DNA of 34,760 nucleotides from Azospirillum sp. Lineage in GTDB: Bacteria; Pseudomonadota; Alphaproteobacteria; Azospirillales; Azospirillaceae. The position numbers and the translations under genes are program-made. The notes beneath the pieces were generated by a model that did no database searches, was not told the DNA's origin, and saw only the letters and a list, made by a program, of their open reading frames with translations. The DNA lies in assembly GCA_027483805.1 (NCBI GenBank), contig JAIXTS010000102.1, forward strand, positions 1-34,760. Direction: 5' to 3'. Below, piece by piece: positions 16,132 to 26,898 of the stretch; positions within the stretch are counted from its first letter, which is position 1, and every line of letters starts with the position of its first letter.

Positions 16132-16962
16132 TCAGAACAGCCAGTCGACAGCCCGCTGGAACAGGGACGGCTTCTCGCCGCGTTCGCTGCGGTTCATCAG
16201 GGCATAGGTGTCCTGGTACCAGACGGAACCGGGATAATTGTGGCCCAGCAGGGCGGCATTGGCCTGCGCCTCTTCCCGGATACCCAGCGCCAGATAGGCT
16301 TCGACCATGCGATGCAGGGCCTCCGGCACATGGCTGGTCGCCTGATACTCGTCGATCACGCGGCGGAAGCGCTTGATGGCGCCCATATATTCGCCGGTGG
16401 CCAGATAGAAGCGCCCAACCTCCATGTCCTTGCCGGCCAGGTGGTCGCGGGTCAGGTCGATCTTCAGGCGCGCATCACGGGCATAGGGGCTGGTCGGGAA
16501 GCGGCGGACCACTTCCTGCAGGTTCTTCAGCGCCTCATACGTCGTATTCTGGTCACGGCGGACATCGCTGATGCGCTCATAATTGCACAAGGCCTTCAGA
16601 TAGAAGGCGTAAGGCGCATTGCGGTTGCCGGGGTGCAGCGCGATGAAACGATCCAGCGTGGTGATCGCGTCGTCATATCTCAGCGCCTGATAGTGCGAAT
16701 AGGCCGCCATCAGCTGCGCGCGCACGGCCCATTGGCTGTAGGGGTGCTGACGCTCGACCTCGTCGAACAGCAGTGCCGCCTTCGTAAAGTTGCGGTTGTC
16801 GATGGCGTTGGACGCCTCGGAATAGATCTGCTCTACCGGCCGCTCCACATAGGGCAGCTCGTCCTTCTTGCCCGAGCAGGCGGCGAGGAACATGAGGGCG
16901 ACCGGCGCCAGATGGCGAAGGACACGGGCGCGGCGGTTCGGACGTTCGGTGCGGAGCATCGG
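16132..16962 (-). CDS. bamD: Outer membrane assembly lipoprotein BamD (start approximate)
   Basis: Lipobox MFLAAC; PVEQIYSEASNAIDNRNFTKAALLFDEVERQHPYSQWAVRAQLMAAYSHYQ. Confidence 0.93.
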   Translation of the reverse strand, partial: PMLRTERPNRRARVLRHLAPVALMFLAACSGKKDELPYVERPVEQIYSEASNAIDNRNFTKAALLFDEVERQHPYSQWAVRAQLMAAYSHYQALRYDDAITTLDRFIALHPGNRNAPYAFYLKALCNYERISDVRRDQNTTYEALKNLQEVVRRFPTSPYARDARLKIDLTRDHLAGKDMEVGRFYLATGEYMGAIKRFRRVIDEYQATSHVPEALHRMVEAYLALGIREEAQANAALLGHNYPGSVWYQDTYALMNRSERGEKPSLFQRAVDWLF

Positions 16963-17121
16963 CAAGGACAACCAAGCAGCAAGCATGAATGCGGGATGCC
17001 TTATAGCACGCACGGGACCGCGACCGCCAAGCGGCAAACGTCACACGCAGGCACCGAAAGGCGCTTTTCGCGGAGGATGGGGGTGAATCCTGGCGGAACC
17101 ATGGCAGGGGTCGCACCGTTT

Positions 17122-17931
17122 TCAGCGTTTGTACGGGAGCCGCGCCGCCTGCAGCGCGGAATCCGGCCGGTCCGCCAACAGGGCCCTGTCGAAGCGACTG
17201 CGCAGGGTCTCCCCAGCCGCGCCCGGCTGGAAACAGACATGCAGGCTCTTATCCTCCAGCAGACGGCCATTGAAGCGCAGGCCCGTGCGCAAGGGTCGCA
17301 GGTCCGGGTCGGTCGATAACAGGTGCGCCAGGACATTGGCGTCGATCACCACCATGTCCAGCCGCCCGGCTGCCAGCTTGCGCAGGTTGGTGGCGTCATC
17401 GACCGCCGGTTCCACCGTCAGGGTGCCGTCGGCGGCGGCACGGTCGAAGGCATCCGTATTGACATACCCACGCACGGTGCCGATGCGCCGCCCGACCAGA
17501 TCGGAAAGGCTGCGCCATTCCACCGGGGCCGCGACACGTTCGGCAAAGCCCAGCGGACTGCTGCCGATGGGGGCGGACAACAGACATTTGGCCTGGCTGG
17601 CCGCCGTCCGGTATTCCGGGAAATAGCCGCTGTAATCCAGCGCCAGCAGCCCGGTGGCCACGGCCCGCTGCCAGGGCAGGAATTCCACGACCAAGACCAG
17701 ACCGGTCCGGGCCAGCGTACGTTCGACAATGGCCGTGGACAGGCCACGGTTGGGCAGGCCTTCGCCGCTGAAAGGGGGCCAGTCAAGGCTGGATAGCCGG
17801 ACGGTGGTGACCGCGCCGTCAGGGGCAATGTCGGCACGGACCATCGTCGTGGCTGCCACGAGCATCAACAAAGCCATGGCCACGCCCTGCAGGGTGGCTA
17901 GCAGCAGGCTGGGAACGGGCCGTTGCAACAT
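17122..17931 (-). CDS. Periplasmic solute-binding protein (SBP_bac_3-like)
   Basis: Signal peptide; LDWPPFSGEGLPNRGLSTAIVERTLARTG; LVGRRIGTVRGYVNTDAF. Confidence 0.82.
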   Translation of the reverse strand: MLQRPVPSLLLATLQGVAMALLMLVAATTMVRADIAPDGAVTTVRLSSLDWPPFSGEGLPNRGLSTAIVERTLARTGLVLVVEFLPWQRAVATGLLALDYSGYFPEYRTAASQAKCLLSAPIGSSPLGFAERVAAPVEWRSLSDLVGRRIGTVRGYVNTDAFDRAAADGTLTVEPAVDDATNLRKLAAGRLDMVVIDANVLAHLLSTDPDLRPLRTGLRFNGRLLEDKSLHVCFQPGAAGETLRSRFDRALLADRPDSALQAARLPYKR

Positions 17932-17996
17932 CGCTCACCCTCGGGACGATGGTGATTGTGCCTGATGATGGCGCAAAGGCCAGTGACAGTCCCATG

Positions 17997-18026
17997 AAAA
18001 AAAGGGCGCCGGCATGGCCGACGCCC
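17997..18026 (-). terminator. Rho-independent terminator of lpxC
   Basis: Minus strand GGGCGTCGGC-CAT-GCCGGCGCCC-TTTTTTT. Confidence 0.85.
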
Positions 18027-18063
18027 CCCTGTTCTTGATGATCTGTAGGCGCCGAAAACAGCT

Positions 18064-18957
18064 TTAAGCCACAGCGGCGCGGTTGTCCCAGACTTCCGCA
18101 TCTTCGCGGCGCCAGGCGGTGGTGTCGGCGAACAGGGTGCGCAGGATGGCATTGTTCATGGCATGGCCGGGACGCAGGCCCTGGTAATGGCCCAGGATCG
18201 GACCGCCCGCCAGGTAGAGATCCCCAACCGCATCCAGGATCTTGTGGCGGATGAACTCATCCGCGTGACGCAGCCCGCCGGGATTCAGGACACGATCACC
18301 ATCGATGACCACGGCGTTATCCAGCGACCCACCCAGGCCCAGACCAGCCTTGCGCATGGCCTCGACCTCATGCGCGAAGCCAAAGGTCCGACAATCGGAG
18401 ACTTCCGCCTTGAAAGCACCGTCGGTCAGACGCAGCGATCCCTCCTGTCGACGGATCAGGGCCGTATTCTCATAGATGATCTCGGCCCGGAAGCTGCTGA
18501 CCGGGGCGGGGGACAGGCTGACGACCTTGTCGCCATCCTGCACACGCACGTCCCGGAGCACACGGATCACCCGGCGCGGCTGGTCCTGCTGCTGGATCCC
18601 CGCGCATTCGATCAGGAACACGAAAGGGGCCGAGCTGCCATCCATGATCGGCAGTTCCGGGGCGTCCACCTCCACCACGGCATTGTCGATGTTCAGCCCG
18701 CGCAGGGCCGCCATCAGATGCTCAATGGTGCCAATGGTGGTTCCCTGCTCATTCTTCAGCAGGGTGCAGAGACGCGTATCTGCCACTAGGTCCCAGCGGG
18801 CCGGAATCACGGCCCTGCCGCCGGGTACATCGGTGCGGACAAAGCTGATACCATGGTCGACCGGGGCAGGCCGCAAGGTCATGCGGACGCGGCGCCCCGA
18901 ATGGAGACCGATACCAGCGCAGTTGATCGTGCTCTTGAGCGTCTGTTGCCAGGACAT
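18064..18957 (-). CDS. lpxC: UDP-3-O-acyl-N-acetylglucosamine deacetylase (start 18957 or 18975)
   Basis: QQTLKSTINCAGIGLHSGRRVRMTLRPAP; HKILDAVGDLYLAGGPILG. Confidence 0.95.
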   Translation of the reverse strand: MSWQQTLKSTINCAGIGLHSGRRVRMTLRPAPVDHGISFVRTDVPGGRAVIPARWDLVADTRLCTLLKNEQGTTIGTIEHLMAALRGLNIDNAVVEVDAPELPIMDGSSAPFVFLIECAGIQQQDQPRRVIRVLRDVRVQDGDKVVSLSPAPVSSFRAEIIYENTALIRRQEGSLRLTDGAFKAEVSDCRTFGFAHEVEAMRKAGLGLGGSLDNAVVIDGDRVLNPGGLRHADEFIRHKILDAVGDLYLAGGPILGHYQGLRPGHAMNNAILRTLFADTTAWRREDAEVWDNRAAVA

Positions 18958-19236
18958 GGGCTTGTCCCTTTCCATCAAATCGACAGTAACGCCCCCTGAT
19001 GCGAAAATCCAGCAGCCGGACCCACATGACCGACCCCTTTTGTCGGGGCCTGAAACGGGGCGCAGCACCATCCCACCTGCGCTGCAATGCGGTACCGCCG
19101 GTTTCCGCAGCCTGAAAATGCCAGAGGTTCTGTCCAGGTACAAATCACTCTTTGTTACCGATTGTTACCGGGTGCATCGGTAAGTGCCTGAAACCTATTC
19201 ATAATTTTGTCTTAAATGTGGCGACACCCAAAAGAG

Positions 19237-19267
19237 AAGGGGCCGGTCCCCGCCGGACCGGCCCCTT
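19237..19267. terminator. Strong GC hairpin between ftsZ and lpxC, probable ftsZ terminator
   Basis: AAGGGGCCGGTCC-CCGCC-GGACCGGCCCCTT; minus strand continues CTCTTTTGGG. Confidence 0.65.
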
Positions 19268-19346
19268 GTGCAGTGCGATAAGTGTTTGAAACTGAACAAA
19301 GTTCACCGGACCATCCCTCCGCCAGGAAGGCCCGGAGCCCCCTGGC

Positions 19347-21014
19347 TCAGTTGGCCTGACGACGCAGGAAGGCGGGGATGTCCAGCATCTCTTCCTCGCT
19401 GGGCGCGGCCTTGGCCCGTGGTGCCGGTTCGGTCTGGGCCGCCGGCTGCGGGGCCGGGGCGGCCGGACGGGCCTGGCTGTGGAACTGCGGGGCCTGTTGC
19501 GGGGCCGGGGCCGGCATGCGCGGGGCGGCCGGGGCCGGCTGCGGGCTGCTGCCACCGAACAGCTTGTTGAAGAAGCCACGCTTTTCCGGCTGCGGGGCCG
19601 GGGGTACGAACCGTTCCGGCGTCGGCTGACCCGTGCGCGGGGCACCTTCGGCCGCGCGCGGCGGGATGAAGGCGTCGTCGCGGCGGGCGGGGGCGACCGG
19701 GCGCATGTCGGACGGGCGCAACTCATGGGCCGGGGCCGGATGCGGTGCCGTGGCTGCGGCCATGGCGGCCGCGACCTGGGTCTCGGCGGCGTGCTGCTCC
19801 TCGGCGGCCGGGGCCTCTGCCACGGCGGCGCCCGGCATCGGGGCCGGCGTCATCGGGGCGAAGGCGGGGGCCGCTGCTGCGACGCCGGGGATGGCGGCAG
19901 GCTGCAGCGCCGGGCGGGCCGGGATCGGGTTGGCCGGGGCGGGCGGGATGCTGGCGGCGGCTGTGGCGGCGGCGGGCGCCGTGGCCACGCGGCGGCCGGA
20001 CACCACCTGCAGCTGCGGCTGGCCCACGGGCGGACGCTGCTGCACGGCATTGTCGATCCCGGTGGCGACGACGGAGACGCGCATCTTGCCGGACATGCTC
20101 TCGTCGAAGGTGGAGCCGAAGATGATGTTGGCTTCGGGGTCCACCTCGTCCCGGATGCGGTTGGCGGCCTCGTCCACCTCGAACAGGGTCATGTCATGAC
20201 CGCCCGTGATGTTGATCAGCACGCCACGTGCGCCCTTCATGCTGATATCGTCCAGCAGCGGGTTGTTGATGGCAGCCTCGGCGGCATCGATGGCGCGGCG
20301 GTCGCTGTCGGACTCGCCCGTGCCCATCATGGCCTTGCCCATCTCGCTCATGACGGTGCGGATATCGGCGAAGTCCAGGTTGATCAATCCCGGCATGACC
20401 ATCAGGTCGGTCACGCCGCGCACACCGGCATGCAGAACATCGTCGGCCATCTTGAAGGCGTCGGCAAACGTCGTCTTCTCGTTGGCGATGCGGAACAGGT
20501 TCTGGTTCGGGATGATCAGCAGCGTGTCGACATATTGCGCCAGTTCGCTGATACCGCTTTCGGCGGTGCGCATGCGGTGCGCGCCTTCAAAATTGAAGGG
20601 CTTGGTCACCACGCCGACGGTCAGGATGCCCTGTTCACGCGCCGCCCGGGCGATGACGGGGGCGGCCCCGGTGCCGGTGCCACCGCCCATGCCGGCGGTG
20701 ATGAAGCACATGTTGGTGCCCGACAGATGGCCCAGAATCTCTTCCAGCTGTTCCTCGGCGGCGGCCCGGCCCACATCGGGGCGGGAACCGGCACCCAGGC
20801 CACGGGTGATGGTGGAGCCAAGCTGCACCCGCTTGGACGCCAGATTGCCCTGAAGGGCCTGCGCGTCGGTGTTGGCCACCACGAACTCGACCCCTTCCAG
20901 CGCGGAACGGATCATGTTGTTGACGGCGTTGCCACCAGCACCGCCGACACCGAAGACGGTGATGCGGGGCTTGGTCTGCACTTCGACGCTGGGGATACCG
21001 AGTTTGATGCTCAT
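19347..21014 (-). CDS. ftsZ: Cell division protein FtsZ
   Basis: [31 protein letters not shown]-terminal peptide [11 protein letters not shown]. Confidence 0.97.
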   Translation of the reverse strand: MSIKLGIPSVEVQTKPRITVFGVGGAGGNAVNNMIRSALEGVEFVVANTDAQALQGNLASKRVQLGSTITRGLGAGSRPDVGRAAAEEQLEEILGHLSGTNMCFITAGMGGGTGTGAAPVIARAAREQGILTVGVVTKPFNFEGAHRMRTAESGISELAQYVDTLLIIPNQNLFRIANEKTTFADAFKMADDVLHAGVRGVTDLMVMPGLINLDFADIRTVMSEMGKAMMGTGESDSDRRAIDAAEAAINNPLLDDISMKGARGVLINITGGHDMTLFEVDEAANRIRDEVDPEANIIFGSTFDESMSGKMRVSVVATGIDNAVQQRPPVGQPQLQVVSGRRVATAPAAATAAASIPPAPANPIPARPALQPAAIPGVAAAAPAFAPMTPAPMPGAAVAEAPAAEEQHAAETQVAAAMAAATAPHPAPAHELRPSDMRPVAPARRDDAFIPPRAAEGAPRTGQPTPERFVPPAPQPEKRGFFNKLFGGSSPQPAPAAPRMPAPAPQQAPQFHSQARPAAPAPQPAAQTEPAPRAKAAPSEEEMLDIPAFLRRQAN

Positions 21015-21033
21015 CTGGCGGGACTCCTCTGGC

Positions 21034-21056
21034 GGGGGGAGGGATTTGGGAAAGGG
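21034..21056 (+). other. Canonical G-quadruplex motif in the ftsA-ftsZ spacer
   Basis: GGGGGGAGGGATTTGGGAAAGGG on the strand opposite the ftsZ mRNA sequence. Confidence 0.5.
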
Positions 21057-21134
21057 CGGCGGACGGAGGGGGGCGGGATCAGGCTTTGGCTGCTTATCGG
21101 CGGGCGCTGGGCCTGTGGCCAGGTCTTCGAGGCA

Positions 21135-22415
21135 TCAGAGATTCTCCCGAAGCCAGCCATTGACGCGGCCCCATAATCCCGGTGATTTCTCAGGGATCGG
21201 GGCCAGCGCCGGCATTTCATGGTTCTGCTGCATGGCATAGGCCAGCAGCCCGGCGGCCGATGCGAAGGCGGGGCCGGAAACATTGGTGGCCAGACCGCCG
21301 ATGCGCAACGGGCGGCCCAGGCGGACCTGCTTGTCCAGCACATTGGCGGCCAGATCGCGCACGCCCGACAATTGGCTGGCGCCGCCCGTCAGGACGACGC
21401 GGCGGCCGGCCGCCTTGGCAAAGCCGGAACCGTCCAGGCGGCCATGCACCAGCTCGAAAATCTCTTCCATGCGTGGCTGGATGATGCCGACCAGGAGGGA
21501 TTTCGGCACATGGTTGGTCTGGCCACGCTCCTCCTCGCCCACCTGGGGCACGTCGATCATCTCCCGCTCGTCCGACACGGCGGACACGGCGGAACCGTAA
21601 AGCGTCTTCAGCCGTTCGGCCTGTGCCACCGGCGTGGTCAGGCCGCGGGCAATGTCGTTGGTGACATGGCCGCCGCCCAGGGGGATGCTGTCGCACCAGA
21701 CCATCTTGCCGTCATTGAACACGGCCATGCTGGTGGTGCCGCCGCCCATGTCGATGACGGTGACGCCCAGCTCCATCTCGTCTTCCACCAGACAGGAGAG
21801 GCCGGCGGCATACGGGCTCATGACGAAGCTTTCGACGCCCAGATGGCAGCGGCCGACGCAGGTAGACAGGTTGCGCACCGGGCCGGCGGCGGCCGTCACC
21901 ACATTCATGCGCACGCCCAGGCGTTCGCCCACCATGCCGCGCGGATCGCGGATGCCCTTGGTCCCGTCAATGGCATAGCCGACGGGGATCGAATGGATCA
22001 GTTCGGCGTCGGGCGATACGTCCAGCTTGCGCGCCTCCGCCAGCGCCCGGCGCACATCGCTGTCACCGATCTCCGCCCCGGTCACGGCCGTTTCGGCGAC
22101 CAGGGTCTGGCTTTCCGGCTGCCCGCCCGACAGGCTGACCAGCACCTCGCGGATCTGCTCACCGGCCATGGTTTCGGCAGCATGTACCGTGGTGCCGATG
22201 GCGGTTTCAGCGGCTTCCATATCGACAATGCCGCCCGACCGCACGCCCCGGCTGATCTGGTGGCCGATACCGACCACACGGATGCTGCCGGGGTCGTCGA
22301 CCTTGGCGATGAAGCAGACAACCTTGCTTGACCCCACATCCAGGGCGGCGATGGTGCCGCCGCGCGGGACCTTGCGGGACTTGGTACGGGTGTTGAGGGC
22401 GCCGGGAAATGCCAT
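21135..22415 (-). CDS. ftsA: Cell division protein FtsA
   Basis: IAALDVGSSKVVCFIAKV; VTVIDMGGGTTSMAVF; VLTGGASQLSG. Confidence 0.96.
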   Translation of the reverse strand: MAFPGALNTRTKSRKVPRGGTIAALDVGSSKVVCFIAKVDDPGSIRVVGIGHQISRGVRSGGIVDMEAAETAIGTTVHAAETMAGEQIREVLVSLSGGQPESQTLVAETAVTGAEIGDSDVRRALAEARKLDVSPDAELIHSIPVGYAIDGTKGIRDPRGMVGERLGVRMNVVTAAAGPVRNLSTCVGRCHLGVESFVMSPYAAGLSCLVEDEMELGVTVIDMGGGTTSMAVFNDGKMVWCDSIPLGGGHVTNDIARGLTTPVAQAERLKTLYGSAVSAVSDEREMIDVPQVGEEERGQTNHVPKSLLVGIIQPRMEEIFELVHGRLDGSGFAKAAGRRVVLTGGASQLSGVRDLAANVLDKQVRLGRPLRIGGLATNVSGPAFASAAGLLAYAMQQNHEMPALAPIPEKSPGLWGRVNGWLRENL

Positions 22416-22428
22416 GTTCGCCACTTCC

Positions 22429-23346
22429 TCAGGTCTTCTGCTTTTTTTCGGGGGGCTTGCGGCGCAGATCGGCCGCAGCGGCGGAGGTCTGGATCGACAG
22501 CCGGTCGCGGATGCGCAGGTCGATGGCGACCACATCCTTGTTCAGCACGTCGTTGGTCTGGTGGACCAGGGCCAATTGGTGCAGCGCCTCGGCCACGTCA
22601 TGTTCGGGCAGCTTGATATCCACACCGTTCTTCAGGCGCAGGTCCCAGCGGCGCCCGCCGACCAGAACGGCGGCTTCCACCATCTGGCCGATGCTGGGTT
22701 CCTTGGCCAGGCTGCGCAGCAGGGCGGGCCCGCGCTTGGGCGCGTCGGGACCGACCAGCAGCGGCAGGTTGGGCCATTTCGACAGGTCGCTGGCCGTTAG
22801 CACGATGCCGTCGGCATCGATCAGGCGCATCTGCCGATCCTGCTGCCACAGGGCCATCGGCTCACGCTCGACAATGGTCAGGGCGATGGTGTCGGGCAGG
22901 CGGCGCTCAACGCGGGCCTGTCGGACCCAGGGGATCTGCTCCAGCGCCGTGCGCGCCTGATGCGGGTCGAAGGCCAGGATGGGGGCGCCGCGCTGCACCT
23001 CCAGCGCTGCCAGAAGGTCGGCCGATGCCGCCTTGTCCCGGCCCACGACCGTAATGTCCTGCACGGACAGCCCGGCCTCCACGCTGGCAGCCAGCACCTT
23101 CTCCGTCGCCGTGTGGGTCACCATCTGGGCATAGCCGGTACCCCAGGCCCAGGCGCCCACAGCGGCCAGCACCAGCACCGGTGCTGCGCGGCGGGCGATC
23201 TTCATCGCCGGCTCGGCCCAGCGGGGCAGGGCGCGGCGGCGGTTCGCTTCCTGTGCGGCGCGCAGTGTGGCCCGCTTCTGCGTTTCGGCGAAGCGGGCGC
23301 GCGGATTGTCGGTGGTCGGCGGGGCGGTGGGCGTCACGCGTGGCAT
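22429..23346 (-). CDS. ftsQ: Cell division protein FtsQ
   Basis: Single TM then POTRA (VEAGLSVQDITVVGRDKAASADLLAALEVQRGAPILAFD); syntenic. Confidence 0.94.
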   Translation of the reverse strand: MPRVTPTAPPTTDNPRARFAETQKRATLRAAQEANRRRALPRWAEPAMKIARRAAPVLVLAAVGAWAWGTGYAQMVTHTATEKVLAASVEAGLSVQDITVVGRDKAASADLLAALEVQRGAPILAFDPHQARTALEQIPWVRQARVERRLPDTIALTIVEREPMALWQQDRQMRLIDADGIVLTASDLSKWPNLPLLVGPDAPKRGPALLRSLAKEPSIGQMVEAAVLVGGRRWDLRLKNGVDIKLPEHDVAEALHQLALVHQTNDVLNKDVVAIDLRIRDRLSIQTSAAAADLRRKPPEKKQKT

Positions 23347-24269
23347 CTTGCATGCTCCACTATCCAGGCGCAGAGATCCGCGTAGCTGATGCCCAGCGAA
23401 GCCGCCTGTTCAGGCAGCAGCGATGTCGGCGTAAAGCCGGGCTGTGTATTGGTTTCCAGGAAGCACAGGCCCGTCACGCCCGGCTTGGCATCATCCCAGC
23501 GGAAATCGGTACGCGACACGCCCGAACAGCCCAGCACCTGATGCGCCAGCAGCGCCAGACGCTTGGCCTCTTCCGCCACCGCCGCCGGGATGTCGGCCGG
23601 GCAAACATGCACCGATCCGCCATCGGCGTACTTGGCCTCATAATCATAAAAGGCGGTGCGGGGCACGATTTCCGTGACGGCCAGGGCGCGGTCGCCCATG
23701 ACGCCCACGGTCAGCTCACGGCCAGGAATGAACTTTTCCACCAGCACGCGCCGGCCATAGACCCAGCTGTCTTCTTCCAGCACGGTGAAATTGTCGCTCT
23801 CGCGCACGATGCGTACACCGACGCTGGAGCCTTCATCCACCGGCTTCACCACATAGGGCGGTGCCATGACATGGCCGGCCAGCACCTGCTCCTTGGTGGC
23901 GATGATGCCATCGGCCACGGGCATGCCCACCGTGGCCAGGATACGCTTGGTCAGGGCCTTGTCCATGGCGACCGCGGACGCCATGACACCGGAATGGGTA
24001 TAGGGCACGCCCAGATATTCCAGCACACCCTGGATCAGACCGTCTTCCCCACCCTTGCCATGCAGGGCGTTGAAGATGACGTCGGGATGCGGGGTCAAGG
24101 CTGCGACCAGACCGGCCAGATCGCGCTGCACATCGATGGCCGTGACGGTATAGCCCTTGCTTTCCAGGGCTTCCGCGATGCGGGATCCGCTGACCAGGGA
24201 CACTTCCCGCTCGGCAGACCAACCGCCCAGCAGGACGGCGACATGCTTCGACCGGTTCTCCATGCCCAT
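23334..24269 (-). CDS. ddl: D-alanine--D-alanine ligase (ORF opens to 24512, probable start 24269)
   Basis: KHVAVLLGGWSAEREVSLVSG; FNALHGKGGEDG; PYVVKPVDEGSSVGV; SD GGGGGAA before 24269. Confidence 0.95.
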   Translation of the reverse strand: MGMENRSKHVAVLLGGWSAEREVSLVSGSRIAEALESKGYTVTAIDVQRDLAGLVAALTPHPDVIFNALHGKGGEDGLIQGVLEYLGVPYTHSGVMASAVAMDKALTKRILATVGMPVADGIIATKEQVLAGHVMAPPYVVKPVDEGSSVGVRIVRESDNFTVLEEDSWVYGRRVLVEKFIPGRELTVGVMGDRALAVTEIVPRTAFYDYEAKYADGGSVHVCPADIPAAVAEEAKRLALLAHQVLGCSGVSRTDFRWDDAKPGVTGLCFLETNTQPGFTPTSLLPEQAASLGISYADLCAWIVEHARCHA

Positions 24270-24508
24270 CACAACAGTTCCCCCCTTGGCGGACGCGTGG
24301 TGACGCGTCGCCATCCCTGCCGGCTCGTCCGGCAACTTTCGCGATAACGCAAGATGTGGTGTGAGGCGGCCCCAGCTGTCCCACAAGATTCGGTGTAAGC
24401 GACGGATAAGGGGCCTGCAAGCAGCAAAATCGACGCCTTTTAAAAAAGCGACTCGGGGCTTGGCTACCTGTTGCAGCGGAGACTCACATTTGAAAGTCGT
24501 GGTGGCAT

Positions 24509-25456
24509 TCATGACTCACCCCCGTTCGAACGGGGTAGTCCGATCCGGCGTATTTCCCAGCGCAGATCGATGCCGCTGCCGGCCTTCACGCGGGCCCGGA
24601 CTTCCTCACCCAGCGATTCGATATCATCGGCTGTCGCGTCGCCCAGGTTCAGCAGGAAGTTGCAATGCTTCTCGCTGATCTGCGCCCCGCCGATGGTCAG
24701 CCCGCGGCAACCGGCCGCATCAATCAACTGCCAGGCCTTGTGACCGTCGGGGTTGGCGAAGGTGGAGCCGCCGGTGCGGGCGCGCACGGGCTGGCTGTCG
24801 GCGCGGGCCTGCTGGATGGCGTCGATGCGCGCCTGGATGGCGGCCGGGTCATCGGGCCGGCCCCGCAATGTGGCGCGGGTGAAGATCACATCGTCGGGCA
24901 CGCCGCAATGGCGATAGGTCAGATGCAGGTCGTCACGGGTGTAGGTGCGCTTCACCCCCTGCCGGTCGATACCATCCGCCGACAGGATGACATCCACCGT
25001 CTCCGCGCCATAGGCGCCGCCATTCATGCGCACGGCCCCGCCGATGGTACCCGGAATGCCCGACAGGAATTCCAGCCCGGCCAGCCCGGCACCCTGTGCC
25101 GTCAGGGCTACGTTCAGGTCGAGCGCGCCGGCGCCTGCGATGATCTGCTGCGCTTCGACCGCGACCTCCGCGAAAGGACCGCCCAGGCGGATCACCACAC
25201 CGGGGACGCCGCCGTCCCGGACCAGCAGGTTGCTGGCCACCCCAATCACCGTCACCGGCACATCGGCCGGGCAATGGGCCAGGAAATAGGAGAGATCATC
25301 CTCGTCAGCCGGGCGGAACAGGGCCTCGGCATTACCACCCACGCGGAACCAGGTGCTGGGGCCCAAGGGCGCATCCGGGGTCAGCCGTCCCCGGATCGCG
25401 GGGGCGGCCTCTCGCAACCGGCCGGTCAGCGCCTGTCCATCCAGCACCCGTTCCAT
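24509..25456 (-). CDS. murB: UDP-N-acetylenolpyruvoylglucosamine reductase
   Basis: [58 protein letters not shown]. Confidence 0.95.
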   Translation of the reverse strand: MERVLDGQALTGRLREAAPAIRGRLTPDAPLGPSTWFRVGGNAEALFRPADEDDLSYFLAHCPADVPVTVIGVASNLLVRDGGVPGVVIRLGGPFAEVAVEAQQIIAGAGALDLNVALTAQGAGLAGLEFLSGIPGTIGGAVRMNGGAYGAETVDVILSADGIDRQGVKRTYTRDDLHLTYRHCGVPDDVIFTRATLRGRPDDPAAIQARIDAIQQARADSQPVRARTGGSTFANPDGHKAWQLIDAAGCRGLTIGGAQISEKHCNFLLNLGDATADDIESLGEEVRARVKAGSGIDLRWEIRRIGLPRSNGGES

Positions 25457-25458
25457 GG

Positions 25459-26895
25459 TCAATCGCCTCCCCCAACCGCGGTGGCGTTCAGAGTGGCCAG
25501 CTTGTCCAACTCGCCCGGCAGGGCATTGGCCCATTGCGTGATGGTGCCCGCACCCAGGCAGACCACCATGTCGCCGGGCTTGGCCATGTCACGAATCAGG
25601 CTCGGCAGGGCTGCCGGGCTGGTGAGCGCCGTCACATTGCGATGGCCGCGCACGCGCAAGCCCTCGACCAGATCGTCCCTGGACGCGCCCTCGATCGGCT
25701 GTTCGCCAGCGGCATAGACATCGGCCACGACCACCGCATCGGCGTCGTTGAAACAGGTGCAGAATTCCGCGAACAGGCTTTGCAGGCGGGTATAGCGGTG
25801 CGGTTGCACAACGGCGATGGTGCGCCCCGTGCCGGCCATGCGTGCCGCTTTCAGCACGGCGGCAATTTCCACCGGGTGGTGGCCGTAATCATCAATGACG
25901 ACCACGCCGTTGCTCTGGCCCGTTTTGGTGAAGCGCCGCTTCACGCCCGTAAATTTGGTGTAGGACGAACGGATGCTGTCGTCGCTGATGCCCAGGCTGA
26001 TGGCGACCGCGATCGCGGCCAGCGAATTCTGAACATTGTGCAGGCCATACATGGGCAGATGGATGCCCGTGATGGTCCGCGCCTCGCTGGCCGCGCGGTC
26101 GGTCAGTTCCACGTCATAGTAGCAGCCGGACGTGTTGGTCACGATATTGACGGCGCGCACATCGGCCTGCGGGCTGAACCCATAGGTCACAACGCGGCGA
26201 TCCACCCGGCCCAGCATGGCCTGCACCTCCGGATGGTCGATGCAGAGCGCGGCAAAGCCATAAAAAGGAATGTTTTCGACAAACCGGTCGAAGGCCTTCC
26301 GCTCCTCCTCGAACGTCCCGTAATGGTCCAGATGCTCCGGGTCCATGTTGGTGACGATGCCGATGGTCGATGGCAGCTTGGTGAAGGTGCCATCGCTTTC
26401 ATCGGCCTCCACCACCATCCACTCACCGCTGCCCAGCTTGGCGTTGGTGCCCAGCGAATTGATGATGCCGCCATTGATGATGGTCGGGTCCATGGCCCCG
26501 CCTTCCAGCAATGCGGCAACCATGCTGGTGGTGGTGGTCTTGCCATGCGTCCCGGCCACCGCGATCGACCATTTCAGGCGCATCAGTTCGGCCAGCATTT
26601 CGGCCCGGCGCACCACGGGGATCATGCCGGCTCGGGCCGCCACGACCTCCGGATTGTCCTTCTTCACAGCAGACGAGATGACCAGAACGGCGGCATCGCC
26701 CAGGTTTTCACCCCGATGCCCGATTTCCACCTTGATGCCCAGCTTGCGCAGGCGCTGGACATTGTAATTGTCTGCCATGTCGCTGCCCTGCACGGCATAG
26801 CCCAGATTGTGCAGCACCTCGGCGATGCCGGACATGCCGATGCCGCCGATTCCGACGAAATGCAGGGTTCCGATATTCAGCGGCAAGGCCCGCAT
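25459..26895 (-). CDS. murC: UDP-N-acetylmuramate--L-alanine ligase
   Basis: [23 protein letters not shown]-type start; [32 protein letters not shown]. Confidence 0.97.
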   Translation of the reverse strand: MRALPLNIGTLHFVGIGGIGMSGIAEVLHNLGYAVQGSDMADNYNVQRLRKLGIKVEIGHRGENLGDAAVLVISSAVKKDNPEVVAARAGMIPVVRRAEMLAELMRLKWSIAVAGTHGKTTTTSMVAALLEGGAMDPTIINGGIINSLGTNAKLGSGEWMVVEADESDGTFTKLPSTIGIVTNMDPEHLDHYGTFEEERKAFDRFVENIPFYGFAALCIDHPEVQAMLGRVDRRVVTYGFSPQADVRAVNIVTNTSGCYYDVELTDRAASEARTITGIHLPMYGLHNVQNSLAAIAVAISLGISDDSIRSSYTKFTGVKRRFTKTGQSNGVVVIDDYGHHPVEIAAVLKAARMAGTGRTIAVVQPHRYTRLQSLFAEFCTCFNDADAVVVADVYAAGEQPIEGASRDDLVEGLRVRGHRNVTALTSPAALPSLIRDMAKPGDMVVCLGAGTITQWANALPGELDKLATLNATAVGGGD

Positions 26896-26898
26896 GGG

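Noticed and set aside
19479-21176. 565-aa plus-strand ORF opposite ftsZ
   Set aside because: Antisense of ftsZ; G/R/H-rich translation reflects the complement of its Ala/Pro-rich linker.
24292-24309. GACGCGTGGTGACGCGTC dyad upstream of ddl as an operator
   Set aside because: Only 6-bp GC-only arms, expected by chance in this high-GC DNA.
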